A DNA stretch of 7,293 bases from Verrucomicrobiales bacterium (GCA_028293405.1 JAQGOW010000169.1:1-7293), one strand, 5' to 3'; shown: positions 1 through 5,876, counted from the stretch's first letter. The notes: generated by a model not told the origin, from the letters alone. Numbers and translations are program-made.

Positions 1-446
1 CGGATTTCCGAAGCAACTTTGCCGACGAGTTCTTTGCTCGCACCTTCGATAGTCACCTTGGTGTTTTCTTCGACCTTCACCGAGATCTGATCCGGGATGG
101 TATAGTTGATGGGGTGCGAATAGCCGAGGACCAAATTCACTACTTTGCCTTGGACGGCGGCTTTGAAACCGACACCTTGGATTTCAAGCTTCTTGATGAA
201 GCCTTCGCTCACGCCCTTGACCATGTTGTTCAAGATCGCGCGGGTGGTGCCATGAAGCGACTTGGCTTCGGCATCTTCACCATCGCGGGTGACAATGAGG
301 TTGCCGTTATCAAGTTTAGCGGTGGTGCGGCTGGGCAGGTCGAAATCGAGCTTGCCTTTGGGACCTTCGACAAAAACTTTCTGGCCTTTGACTTCCACCT
401 TTACCTTGGGTGGGACTACAACAGGCATTTTTCCAATACGTGACAT
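1..446 (-). CDS. rplF: 50S ribosomal protein L6 (partial, C-terminus beyond window)
   Basis: L6 binds 23S rRNA near the sarcin-ricin loop and the GTPase-associated centre of the large subunit. Reading from the ATG at 444-446, 148 codons lie in the window. The protein opens MSRIGKMPVVVPP and contains the family landmarks VEGPKGKL, LHGTTRAILNNMVKGVSEGF, LGYSHPINYTIP and, at the edge, KELVGKVASEI. L6 is normally about 175-180 residues, so roughly 30 C-terminal residues, including the usual RRKEGK-like tail, lie to the left of the window. It starts 15 nt after rpsH, its usual spc-operon neighbour. No Shine-Dalgarno is seen; the start is preceded by TTTTTAGATTTT. Identity is certain. The frame is open throughout and nothing suggests damage. 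Confidence 0.97.
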   Translation of the reverse strand, partial: MSRIGKMPVVVPPKVKVEVKGQKVFVEGPKGKLDFDLPSRTTAKLDNGNLIVTRDGEDAEAKSLHGTTRAILNNMVKGVSEGFIKKLEIQGVGFKAAVQGKVVNLVLGYSHPINYTIPDQISVKVEENTKVTIEGASKELVGKVASEI

Positions 447-461
447 AAAATCTAAAAAGTA

Positions 462-851
462 TTACCAGACGACACAAATCATCTCGCCACCGACATTCTT
501 TTTCTTCGCCTCGGTACCGGTCATGATACCTTGGGAGGTCGAAAGAATGGTCGTGCCGAGGCCGCCGAGAACGCGTGGGATTTCGGTAGAACCGCTGTAA
601 CGGCGCAGACCAGGGGTGCTCACGCGTTTGATGCCTTCGATGACGGACTTGCGTCCGGCATACTTCAGCTTGAGCTTGAGTTTCTTGCTGGCGACCTTGC
701 CTTCGGCGGACACCTCAGCAACGTAACCTTCGCGCTTCAAAACGTGGGCGATGCCTTCCTTGAGTTTGGAGTGCGGCATTTCCACTTCCGGCAACTGCGC
801 ACGGCTGGCGTTGCGGATGCGGGTCAACATGTCTGAAATAGGATCCATCAT
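462..851 (-). CDS. rpsH: 30S ribosomal protein S8
   Basis: S8 is a primary 16S rRNA binding protein (helices 20-21) that organises the central domain; in E. coli it also represses the spc operon. With the ATG at 849-851 the protein has 129 residues, close to the 130 of E. coli. Landmarks are DPISDMLTRIRNA near the N-terminus, KRVSTPGLRRY at about 75-85, and the RNA-binding C-terminal signature STSQGIMT followed by GGEMICVVW. The first of two adjacent ATGs was chosen, 2 nt after the rpsN stop (TAATTATG); the second, at 846-848, would remove one residue and cannot be excluded. An in-frame TTG further up lies inside rpsN and is unlikely. No Shine-Dalgarno is visible, so translational coupling to rpsN is plausible. 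Confidence 0.97.
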   Translation of the reverse strand: MMDPISDMLTRIRNASRAQLPEVEMPHSKLKEGIAHVLKREGYVAEVSAEGKVASKKLKLKLKYAGRKSVIEGIKRVSTPGLRRYSGSTEIPRVLGGLGTTILSTSQGIMTGTEAKKKNVGGEMICVVW

Positions 852-853
852 AA

Positions 854-1123
854 TTACCAACTTGCTTTAGTGACACCGGGAATCAGGCCTTGCAACGCGG
901 CTTCGCGGAAGGTCAAACGTGAACAGCCGAACTTGCGCAGGAAACCATGGCGGCGGCCCGACATCGAACAACGATTGACGACGCGGGTCGGACTGGCGTT
1001 GCGGGGCAATTTGCTGAGCCCGGCGTAGTCGCCCTTGGCTTTCAATTCGGCCCGTAGCGCAGCGTATTTCTTGACCACTGCGGATTTCTTTTTATTGCGT
1101 TCTATCCAAGATGTTTTTGCCAT
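854..1123 (-). CDS. rpsN: 30S ribosomal protein S14, zinc-independent short form
   Basis: S14 helps assemble the head of the small subunit. The 89-residue product carries the conserved C-terminal half: [34 protein letters not shown] and the closing IPGVTKASW. Only two cysteines (C52 and C67) are present and neither forms a CxxC pair, so this is the zinc-free (C-minus) type. It is shorter than the roughly 101-residue E. coli form because the central insertion is missing. The start ATG lies 6 nt after the rplE stop and is preceded by TAATTTTTT, with no Shine-Dalgarno. It occupies the normal spc-operon slot between rplE and rpsH. Identity is certain. Confidence 0.97.
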   Translation of the reverse strand: MAKTSWIERNKKKSAVVKKYAALRAELKAKGDYAGLSKLPRNASPTRVVNRCSMSGRRHGFLRKFGCSRLTFREAALQGLIPGVTKASW

Positions 1124-1129
1124 AAAAAA

Positions 1130-1675
1130 TTATTTTTCAGCGAACGGCATGCCCATCATTTTGAGGAGGTCATGCGCTTCTGCATTGCTGTTGGCGCTCG
1201 TCACGATGGTGATGTCCATACCTTGCGTGCGCTTGATTTTTTCCAGTTCGATTTCCGGGAAAATCGTTTGATCGTTGACGCCGAGCGAGTAATTGCCACG
1301 ACCGTCGAATGAACGGGGCGATACGCCACGGAAATCACGAATACGGGGCAGGGCAGCAGCGACGAGGCGATCGAAAAACTCGTACATCACGTCTTTGCGC
1401 AGGGTGACATGGCAACCAATGGCCTGGCCTTCGCGCAGTTTGAAGCTGGCGATGCTGTGGCGGGACTTGGCGATCACGGGCTTGCGGCCGGTGATAGCGG
1501 TCATGTCGCGCACGGCGTCTTCAATCGCGCCTTTTTCCAATGAAGCGCTTACGCCCATGTGGATCACGATTTTTTGAATCTTCGGGATCTGATGGACGTT
1601 AGTGTACTTGCGCTTCTCTTTGAGAGCGCCGGCCACTTCGTTTTCGTATTTTAGTTGCAGTCTAGGCTTGTTCAT
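1130..1675 (-). CDS. rplE: 50S ribosomal protein L5
   Basis: L5 binds 5S rRNA and the central protuberance of the large subunit and contacts P-site tRNA. The 181-residue protein matches the normal length (179 in E. coli). Visible family blocks are NVHQIPKIQKIVIHMGV (26-42), ITGRKPVIAKSRHSIASFKLR within 61-81, GCHVTLR (87-93), RDFRGVSPRSFDGRGNYSLG (113-132) and FPEIELEKI (139-147). The start MNKPRLQLKY at 1675 is the only suitable one. The 39-nt spacer before it is the longest in the cluster and holds a small bulged hairpin that ends directly at the AUG. The possible weak ribosome site (GGAA) lies within that hairpin, so start access could be controlled. Confidence 0.98.
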   Translation of the reverse strand: MNKPRLQLKYENEVAGALKEKRKYTNVHQIPKIQKIVIHMGVSASLEKGAIEDAVRDMTAITGRKPVIAKSRHSIASFKLREGQAIGCHVTLRKDVMYEFFDRLVAAALPRIRDFRGVSPRSFDGRGNYSLGVNDQTIFPEIELEKIKRTQGMDITIVTSANSNAEAHDLLKMMGMPFAEK

Positions 1676-1702
1676 CGCTTATTTCCGGATTTTGCCGGAG
1701 CG
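1676..1702 (-). promoter_or_regulatory. Bulged hairpin abutting the rplE start codon
   Basis: On the minus strand the rplX-rplE spacer can fold as CGC-TCCGG, a CAAAAT loop, CCGGA, a five-base AATAA bulge on the 3' side, then GCG directly joined to the rplE ATG. That gives 5 plus 3 base pairs. In E. coli the spc-operon repressor S8 acts at the start of rplE, so the position is suggestive. The resemblance to an S8 site is positional only; no S8 consensus was matched. The fold could be fortuitous. Confidence 0.35.
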
Positions 1703-1714
1703 TTTTTGTTAAAT

Positions 1715-1984
1715 TTATTCTTTGGTTGCTTCAGCCTTGCCACCGTGTTTCGCATCGTATTTGGAAGCGAGGACAACGTTGGAGATATGGATCGCGGCTT
1801 CGCGTTCAATAATCGAACCTTGCGGGTTCTGCTGATTTTTGCGGGTATGGCGTTTGACGATTTTCACGCCTTCCACCAACACGCGGTTTTTCTTCGTGAT
1901 GATTTCCAGGACTTTGCCGCGCTTGCCAAGTTCAGAACCGGCAATCACAACGATCTCATCACCTTTTTTCACATGAGCTGCCAT
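1715..1984 (-). CDS. rplX: 50S ribosomal protein L24
   Basis: L24 is an early assembly protein of the large subunit that binds the 5' domain of 23S rRNA and lies near the tunnel exit. The 89-residue protein has an N-terminal KOW motif ([20 protein letters not shown], residues 5-24), the loop [20 protein letters not shown] (37-56) and the conserved [11 protein letters not shown] (60-70). It is shorter than E. coli L24 (104) and ends in a charged EATKE tail. The ATG follows the rplN stop by 2 nt (TAATTATG). This is one of two ribosomal genes here with a clear Shine-Dalgarno: GGAGG at 1995-1999, inside the last codons of rplN, with 10-nt spacing. Confidence 0.97.
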   Translation of the reverse strand: MAAHVKKGDEIVVIAGSELGKRGKVLEIITKKNRVLVEGVKIVKRHTRKNQQNPQGSIIEREAAIHISNVVLASKYDAKHGGKAEATKE

Positions 1985-1986
1985 AA

Positions 1987-2352
1987 TTAAATAACCTCCG
2001 GCGCGAGCGAAATGATCTTCATGAACTTCATATCGCGCAGTTCGCGAGCGACCGGTCCGAAGATGCGGGTGCCGCGTGGATTGCGTTCTTTGTCGATAAT
2101 GACGATTGCGTTGTTGTCGAAGCGCAGATAAGAACCGTCGGAACGGCGAATCTGCTTCCTCGTGCGCACGACGACTGCGTCAACGACATCGCCTTTTTTG
2201 ACGGTGCCGTCTGGAGCAGCTTCTTTGATGTGCGCTTTGATAACGTCACCAATGCCGGCATACTTTTGATTGCGGCCGATGACGCCAATGGCTGCGGCGC
2301 GTTTGGCACCGGTATTATCAGCCACGTCTAAAATGGAACGAACTTGCAACAT
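1987..2352 (-). CDS. rplN: 50S ribosomal protein L14
   Basis: L14 sits on the subunit interface of the large subunit beside L19 and forms intersubunit bridges; it is also the docking site of the silencing factor RsfS in many bacteria. The product is 121 residues and nearly collinear with E. coli L14: [12 protein letters not shown] (8-19), [15 protein letters not shown] (31-45), [16 protein letters not shown] (51-66), [12 protein letters not shown] (73-84) and [13 protein letters not shown] (94-106), ending [12 protein letters not shown]. It is the first gene of the spc order but begins only 8 nt after rpsQ, so the S10 and spc groups are fused here. Upstream is TAATAGATTTT with no Shine-Dalgarno. 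Confidence 0.98.
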   Translation of the reverse strand: MLQVRSILDVADNTGAKRAAAIGVIGRNQKYAGIGDVIKAHIKEAAPDGTVKKGDVVDAVVVRTRKQIRRSDGSYLRFDNNAIVIIDKERNPRGTRIFGPVARELRDMKFMKIISLAPEVI

Positions 2353-2360
2353 AAAATCTA

Positions 2361-2684
2361 TTAAGCGTTAACCGGCGATATCTGCGGGGCCTTTTCCAGG
2401 ACCTGGGTCAGGCGCCAGCGCTTCAATTTGGACATTGGGCGTGTTTCGCGGATCAACACCACGTCGCCAACTTTGGCTTCGCCCTTTTCGTCATGCGCGT
2501 AGAACTTGGAAAACGCTTTGACGACTTTCTTAAATTTCGGGTGAGGAAAACGGCGTTCAACACTCACAACGATGGTCTTGTTCATCTTGTTCGAGACGAC
2601 CTTGCCAAGACGTTCCTTGCGAATACCGCGATCTTCAGCGGTTTCCGGCGCGGTTGCTACGTTTCCTTTTGTATCTTCGGGCAT
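2361..2684 (-). CDS. rpsQ: 30S ribosomal protein S17 with N-terminal extension
   Basis: S17 is a primary 16S rRNA binding protein of the 5' domain with an OB-fold. The core is clear: [20 protein letters not shown] (25-44), [19 protein letters not shown] (48-66) and [18 protein letters not shown] (73-90). The protein is 107 residues against 84 in E. coli, mostly because of about 17 extra N-terminal residues rich in Glu, Asp, Thr and Ala ([20 protein letters not shown]). The long start is favoured because GAGG lies 4 nt before the ATG at 2682-2684, one of only two clear Shine-Dalgarno sites among the ribosomal genes here. It follows rpmC by 10 nt. The extension is probably disordered and may reach the subunit surface, which is an inference. 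Confidence 0.97.
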   Translation of the reverse strand: MPEDTKGNVATAPETAEDRGIRKERLGKVVSNKMNKTIVVSVERRFPHPKFKKVVKAFSKFYAHDEKGEAKVGDVVLIRETRPMSKLKRWRLTQVLEKAPQISPVNA

Positions 2685-2694
2685 ATTTCCTCAG

Positions 2695-2904
2695 TTATTT
2701 CGTCTTTGCAGGTGCGGATTTGCGCAGTGCGGTGGCACGGGTTTCGAGGCGCGCGATGTCGCGGCGCAGCGTACGCAAACGGGCTGGCTTTTCAAGCTGG
2801 CTGCTGGCCTGTTGAAGGCGCAGATTGAATCGCTCCTGGCGGAGGTCGCGACTCTTGGTGGTCAGCTCTTGCAATGTTAAATCTTTAATTTCGGTCATCT
2901 TCAT
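2695..2904 (-). CDS. rpmC: 50S ribosomal protein L29
   Basis: L29 is a small helical protein at the tunnel exit next to L23, where it forms part of the docking surface for trigger factor and SRP. The 69-residue product has the two-helix pattern with the signature RFNLRLQQASSQLEKPARLR (25-44), then RRDIARLETR, and ends in a basic PAKTK tail. The same frame is open far upstream into rplP, but only this start gives a normal L29. The ATG at 2902-2904 lines up with E. coli L29 and lies 4 nt after the rplP stop; a second ATG at 2896-2898 would give 67 residues. No convincing Shine-Dalgarno is present. Being so near rplP, it is probably translationally coupled. Confidence 0.96.
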   Translation of the reverse strand: MKMTEIKDLTLQELTTKSRDLRQERFNLRLQQASSQLEKPARLRTLRRDIARLETRATALRKSAPAKTK

Positions 2905-2908
2905 ACCA

Positions 2909-3328
2909 TTAGAGAGCAGCGTGACGTGAAATGAATTTTGTCTTGATCGGGAGCTTGGTCGCGGCCAAACGCATGGACTCACGCGCGACAGCTTCGGTGA
3001 CACCGTCCACTTCGAACAACACGTTCGCCGGACGGATGACAGCCACCCATGATTCAAGAGGGCCTTTGCCCTTACCCATACGGGTTTCCAAGGGCTTCTT
3101 GGTGTAAGACTTTTGCGGGAAGATGCGAATCCAGACTTTGCCACGGCGCTTCATGTAGCGGGTGACGGCAACACGGGCGGCTTCGATCTGCTTGGTGTCG
3201 AGCCAGCAACGTTCGAGGGATTGCAAACCGTATTCACCGAAAGCAACGGTGCCGCCGCGAATCGCGATGCCGGTACGGCTGCCGCGATGCATCTTGCGAT
3301 ATTTAACTCTTGCTGGTTGAAGTGGCAT
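2909..3328 (-). CDS. rplP: 50S ribosomal protein L16
   Basis: L16 is a late-assembly protein of the large subunit that lines the A-site region near the peptidyl transferase centre. At 139 residues it is close to the usual 136-144. Landmarks are [12 protein letters not shown] (5-16), [10 protein letters not shown] (34-43), [20 protein letters not shown] (48-67), and the loop [18 protein letters not shown] (83-100), whose arginine corresponds to the one hydroxylated in E. coli L16. The end [12 protein letters not shown] is typical. The start lies 20 nt after rpsC and is preceded by a T7 run and GAATC, with no Shine-Dalgarno. Identity is certain. Confidence 0.98.
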   Translation of the reverse strand: MPLQPARVKYRKMHRGSRTGIAIRGGTVAFGEYGLQSLERCWLDTKQIEAARVAVTRYMKRRGKVWIRIFPQKSYTKKPLETRMGKGKGPLESWVAVIRPANVLFEVDGVTEAVARESMRLAATKLPIKTKFISRHAAL

Positions 3329-3348
3329 GATTCAAAAAAATGTTAACG

Positions 3349-4044
3349 TTATGCAGCGACTGGAGCCGGGGCAGGGGACGAAGCCGGTGCTTGGAGCGGG
3401 GTCGCTTCTTTCTTCTCTACTTTCACGTCGCCTTTGCAAATCCAGCATTTGACGCCGATTTTGCCATACATGGTGTGGGCTTCCGAGAAACCGTAATCAA
3501 TGTTCGCCCGCAAGGTGTGCAGCGGGACGCGGCCTTCGTGATATTTTTCAACACGCGCGATTTCAGCGCCGCCGAGACGGCCACCGACGCGGATCTTGAT
3601 GCCTTCAGCGCCAAAATCCATGGCTACTTGAACGGACTTCTTCATGGCACGACGGAAAGAAACACGGCGTTCCAGTTGGAGCGCGACGTTTTCGGCAACG
3701 AGCTGAGCATCGATCTCAGGTTGCTTGATTTCCATGATGTCCACGTAAACTTCTTTACCGGTCATCTTGCTGAGATCTTCTTTGATCTTGTCGATTTCAG
3801 CGCCTTTGCGACCGATAACGACACCGGGACGGGCAGTGTGAATGGTGATGCGGCAGCGCGAGGCGGCGCGTTCGATGCCGATACGAGCAACGGATGCGCC
3901 TTCGAGCTTGCCTTTGAGAATTTCGCGAATCTTGCGGTCTTCCGAGAGGAGCTTGCCGAATTCCTTCTTCTCGGCAAACCACTTCGAGCCCCAGTCTTTA
4001 TTGACGGCGATTCGTAAACCTACTGGATTAGTTTTCTGGCCCAT
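3349..4044 (-). CDS. rpsC: 30S ribosomal protein S3
   Basis: S3 forms part of the mRNA entry tunnel and contributes to ribosomal helicase activity. The 231-residue protein opens [21 protein letters not shown] type II KH domain carries the GRKG loop (78-81). The C-terminal domain keeps FRRAMKK, with R131, R132 and K135 at the same positions as the E. coli entry-tunnel residues, and [11 protein letters not shown] (154-164). Unusual is [10 protein letters not shown] at 197-206: most S3 proteins have non-cysteine residues such as VWIF here, so C200 and C203 create a CxxC pair. The tail (213-231) is rich in Pro and Ala and probably disordered. The start is 2 nt after rplV (TAATTATG), with no Shine-Dalgarno. 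Confidence 0.98.
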   Translation of the reverse strand: MGQKTNPVGLRIAVNKDWGSKWFAEKKEFGKLLSEDRKIREILKGKLEGASVARIGIERAASRCRITIHTARPGVVIGRKGAEIDKIKEDLSKMTGKEVYVDIMEIKQPEIDAQLVAENVALQLERRVSFRRAMKKSVQVAMDFGAEGIKIRVGGRLGGAEIARVEKYHEGRVPLHTLRANIDYGFSEAHTMYGKIGVKCWICKGDVKVEKKEATPLQAPASSPAPAPVAA

Positions 4045-4046
4045 AA

Positions 4047-4400
4047 TTATTCGTCAGACAAAATGATTTTAACGTGGCAATTGCGTTTAATGATCGGACC
4101 AGCGGAACCGCGGGCCTTGGGAGTAAACCGTTTCAAGCTTGTCGCGGTGCCGGCAACGGCTTCCTTGACGCGCAAACGATCGGTTTTGAAATCGGCGTAA
4201 TCTTTGTGGTTCGCCTTCAAGTCTTCGGCATTGGCGACTGCAGACTTGAGGACCTTGGCCACGATGCGCGCGCCTTTGCGGGAAACAACAGCCAGAACGG
4301 CCTGCGCTTTGTGCGCGGGCAAACCCTGAATTTGACGCACCACTTCCCGCATTTTCTGCGCGGACATGCGAACGTTTTTTGTAATAGCCTGGACTTGCAT
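4047..4400 (-). CDS. rplV: 50S ribosomal protein L22
   Basis: L22 binds all domains of 23S rRNA, and its long beta hairpin lines the peptide exit tunnel at the constriction where macrolide resistance changes arise. The 117-residue protein shows [19 protein letters not shown] (10-28), the ANAED block (56-60) and the hairpin segment around 84-105 ([18 protein letters not shown]), ending HVKIILSDE. The hairpin has normal length, with no insertion or deletion apparent against E. coli by eye. The start lies 4 nt after the rpsS TAG stop. Upstream GAAGTAGAAAT is purine-rich but is not a real Shine-Dalgarno. Position between rpsS and rpsC is canonical. Confidence 0.97.
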   Translation of the reverse strand: MQVQAITKNVRMSAQKMREVVRQIQGLPAHKAQAVLAVVSRKGARIVAKVLKSAVANAEDLKANHKDYADFKTDRLRVKEAVAGTATSLKRFTPKARGSAGPIIKRNCHVKIILSDE

Positions 4401-4404
4401 ATTT

Positions 4405-4686
4405 CTACTTCGCTTCGGCTTTGGCGGTGTGAGCGCCGTGTTTCTTAAATGTGCGCGTCAAGGAAAACTCGCCCAGACGATGGCCAACCATGTTTTCAGT
4501 GACGAACACAGGATTGAAAACCTTGCCGTTGTGCACGTTGAAGGTCAACCCGACAAAATCGGGGGTGATCATCGAACGGCGTGACCAGGTTTTGATCGGG
4601 CTCTTGGACTTTGCAGCCTTAGCTTTATCGATCTTGTCCTGCAGATGTTGGTCAATGAATGGACCTTTTTTAATGGAACGACCCAT
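4405..4686 (-). CDS. rpsS: 30S ribosomal protein S19
   Basis: S19 lies in the head of the small subunit with S13 and contacts the A-site finger of the large subunit. The 93-residue protein matches the family from start to end: [27 protein letters not shown] (32-46), [20 protein letters not shown] (49-68) and [16 protein letters not shown] (69-84). The last nine residues (AHTAKAEAK) are a basic, alanine-rich tail. It starts 4 nt after the rplB stop (TAATTTTATG). A weakly purine-rich stretch inside the end of rplB (AAGAGAAAG) is the only ribosome-site candidate. It is one of the few genes in the cluster ending in TAG. Confidence 0.98.
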   Translation of the reverse strand: MGRSIKKGPFIDQHLQDKIDKAKAAKSKSPIKTWSRRSMITPDFVGLTFNVHNGKVFNPVFVTENMVGHRLGEFSLTRTFKKHGAHTAKAEAK

Positions 4687-4690
4687 AAAA

Positions 4691-5545
4691 TTACTTTCTC
4701 TTCATTGGGCGACCATCACGGCGCACCAAAATAAAACGGTTAGAATATTTACGCTTGTTACGAGTGCGATAGCCCTTGGCGAGCAAGCCCCAGGGTGAGG
4801 TCAGTTGTTGCCAACCGCCACCGGACTTGGATTTACCGGCGCCACCACCATTCGGGTGATCGACTGGGTTACGAGCAACACCACGGGTAATACCGCGAAT
4901 ACCACGGTGACGGGAACGGCCCGCTTTACCGAGGGTAACGTTTTCGTGTTCGAGATTTCCAACCTGGCCAATCGTCGCATAGCACGATTCGTGGACCCGG
5001 CGAACTTCGCCTGAAGGCAAGCGAACCGTCGCATAACCTGCGTCACGCGACATCACCGTCGCAGCGCCACCGGCAGTGCGAACCATCTGACCGCCACGGC
5101 CAGGGGTGATTTCAATATTGTGAATCGGAATGCCAACCGGGATAGTCTTGAGCGGCAAGCAGTTGCCAGTTTCAGGAGCTGCGGTCGGGCCGCTCATCAG
5201 CTTGGTTCCAACGGCCAACCCGTTCGGAGCGATGATATAGGTCTTTTCGCCGTCCTTATATTGAAGGAGAGCCAAGCGAGCGGTACGAATTGGATCGTAT
5301 TCGATAGCGAGAACGTCAGCTTCGACACCGTGTTTTTGGCGTTTGAAGTCAACGAGACGATAAAATTGTTTGTGCCCGCCGCCGATGCCACGCGCGGTTA
5401 CACGACCGTAAACATTACGTCCGCCTGATTTTTTGCGGATTTCGATCAGGCTACGTTCCGGCCGATCCTTTGTGATCTCGTCAAACGACGCGACGGTGAT
5501 ATAGCGCGTCGAGGGCGTTAACGGTCTAAACGTTTTAACTGGCAT
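4691..5545 (-). CDS. rplB: 50S ribosomal protein L2, first gene of the cluster
   Basis: L2 binds 23S rRNA domain IV, helps subunit association and lies close to the peptidyl transferase centre. From the ATG at 5543-5545 it has 284 residues, slightly longer than E. coli (273). The order is [32 protein letters not shown] (41-60), YRLVDFKR, the KOW-like core with [14 protein letters not shown] (149-162), and [20 protein letters not shown] (225-244). His230 corresponds to the essential E. coli His229, but the second histidine of the usual DHPHGGG is Asn232. The frame stays open to a GTG at 5582-5584, but that start lies in the terminator-like hairpin and its extra residues do not fit L2. The ATG has no Shine-Dalgarno; it follows a T-rich tract. 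Confidence 0.97.
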   Translation of the reverse strand: MPVKTFRPLTPSTRYITVASFDEITKDRPERSLIEIRKKSGGRNVYGRVTARGIGGGHKQFYRLVDFKRQKHGVEADVLAIEYDPIRTARLALLQYKDGEKTYIIAPNGLAVGTKLMSGPTAAPETGNCLPLKTIPVGIPIHNIEITPGRGGQMVRTAGGAATVMSRDAGYATVRLPSGEVRRVHESCYATIGQVGNLEHENVTLGKAGRSRHRGIRGITRGVARNPVDHPNGGGAGKSKSGGGWQQLTSPWGLLAKGYRTRNKRKYSNRFILVRRDGRPMKRK

Positions 5546-5584
5546 AAAATCAAAAAATACAAGTGCAACCCACACGGGCTGCAC
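5546..5584 (-). terminator. Intrinsic terminator-like hairpin just before rplB (candidate attenuator)
   Basis: On the minus strand, GTGCAGCCC (5584-5576) pairs with GGGTTGCAC (5571-5563) across a GTGT tetraloop, giving a 9-bp stem with one G-U pair. It is followed at once by TTGTATTTTTTGATTTT, which runs into the rplB ATG. The T tract lies only on the 3' side of the minus strand, so it is oriented to act on transcripts heading into rplB. It could be a conditional attenuator for the ribosomal cluster, or the end of a separate small RNA with readthrough. The fold is read directly; activity is inferred. Confidence 0.65.
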
Positions 5585-5607
5585 AAATTGCGCTTTACAG
5601 CTTTGTT

Positions 5608-5681
5608 AGAGCTTTAGCGGCGTCGGCCATTACTCCTGCGCCCAGAGGGGCGATCAGTTATCGGTCGGGCCAAGTTGCTCT
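5608..5681 (-). ncRNA. Branched RNA fold in the rplB leader
   Basis: The minus strand has nested complementarity: an outer stem AGAGC (5681-5677) with GCTCT (5612-5608), an inner stem TTGGCC (5673-5668) with GGCCGA (5628-5623), and hairpins CGAT-AACTG-ATCG (5663-5651) and CGCCC-CTCT-GGGCG (5652-5639). The two hairpins share two bases, so they overlap slightly. A further hairpin, CCCT-TGTAT-AGGG (5700-5688), precedes the element. An AGGAG (5637-5633) is left in a loop. I do not recognise a known riboswitch or leader family. It lies between the probable promoter and the terminator-like hairpin, as expected for a sensory leader, but no ligand or protein partner can be named. Confidence 0.45.
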
Positions 5682-5713
5682 TCCATCCCCTATACAAGGG
5701 CAACGGAGCGGAG

Positions 5714-5760
5714 AACATAGCAAAGGTCAGAACCCGTGCAAGTGTTTTTTACAAAAACTT
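5714..5760 (-). promoter_or_regulatory. Probable housekeeping-sigma promoter for the rplB cluster
   Basis: On the minus strand TTGCAC (5741-5736) is separated by 16 nt from TATGTT (5719-5714), and TGC directly before the -10 box gives an extended -10 element. The -35 box matches the TTGACA consensus at only three positions and the -10 box matches TATAAT at four. Just upstream, 5760-5742 holds an A/T-rich stretch with runs of T and A, like an UP element of strong ribosomal promoters. Transcription would start near 5707, giving a leader of about 160 nt before rplB. This is the best promoter candidate seen in the gap; the start site is an estimate. Confidence 0.55.
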
Positions 5761-5785
5761 TCCGCTCACGTTCGGATTTGGGTAG

Positions 5786-5810
5786 TGGTTAACCAATTCA
5801 CCCAATTCAC
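5786..5810. repeat. Palindrome fused to a 9-bp tandem repeat upstream of the promoter
   Basis: TGGTTAACCA (5786-5795) is a perfect 10-bp palindrome. It runs into two adjacent copies of CCAATTCAC (5793-5801 and 5802-5810). The block lies about 45 bp upstream of the presumed -35 box (5741), where an activator or other regulator could bind. No known operator consensus was recognised. Confidence 0.5.
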
Positions 5811-5835
5811 CGACTAGAGGGTTCATGTTTCACCA

Positions 5836-5876
5836 CAGCAGACGCATTGTCCAGCGGTTCCTCTGGATTTCTGCTG
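5836..5876. repeat. Long imperfect inverted repeat
   Basis: CAGCAGA (5836-5842) is complementary to TCTGCTG (5870-5876), and inside it TCCAG (5850-5854) pairs with CTGGA (5863-5867). The result is a two-step stem with an asymmetric internal loop. There is no T tract beside it on either strand, so it is not an obvious terminator. Function unknown. Confidence 0.4.

Noticed and set aside
2905..3144. Long upstream extension of the L29 frame
   Set aside because: It lies wholly inside rplP and has no L29-like sequence; it is an out-of-frame reading of rplP.
3335..3352. Palindromes TAACGTTA and GTTAAC in the rpsC-rplP gap
   Set aside because: Short, A/T-rich, and partly coding (the rpsC stop); no supporting structure or T tract.
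3340..4017. A 225-codon open frame on the plus strand opposite rpsC
   Set aside because: It is fully antisense to a certain ribosomal gene, shows no known domain, and arises from the codon bias of rpsC. Similar antisense frames oppose most genes here.
5546..5584. Extended N-terminus for L2 beginning with GTG at 5584
   Set aside because: The extra 13 residues would be encoded by the terminator-like hairpin and T tract and do not match L2 N-termini; the ATG at 5545 gives MPVKTFRP, the family start.
5608..5707. A known riboswitch or housekeeping RNA (SAM, cobalamin, TPP, SRP RNA, tmRNA, 6S) in the leader
   Set aside because: None of the conserved core motifs I know for these families could be found by eye.
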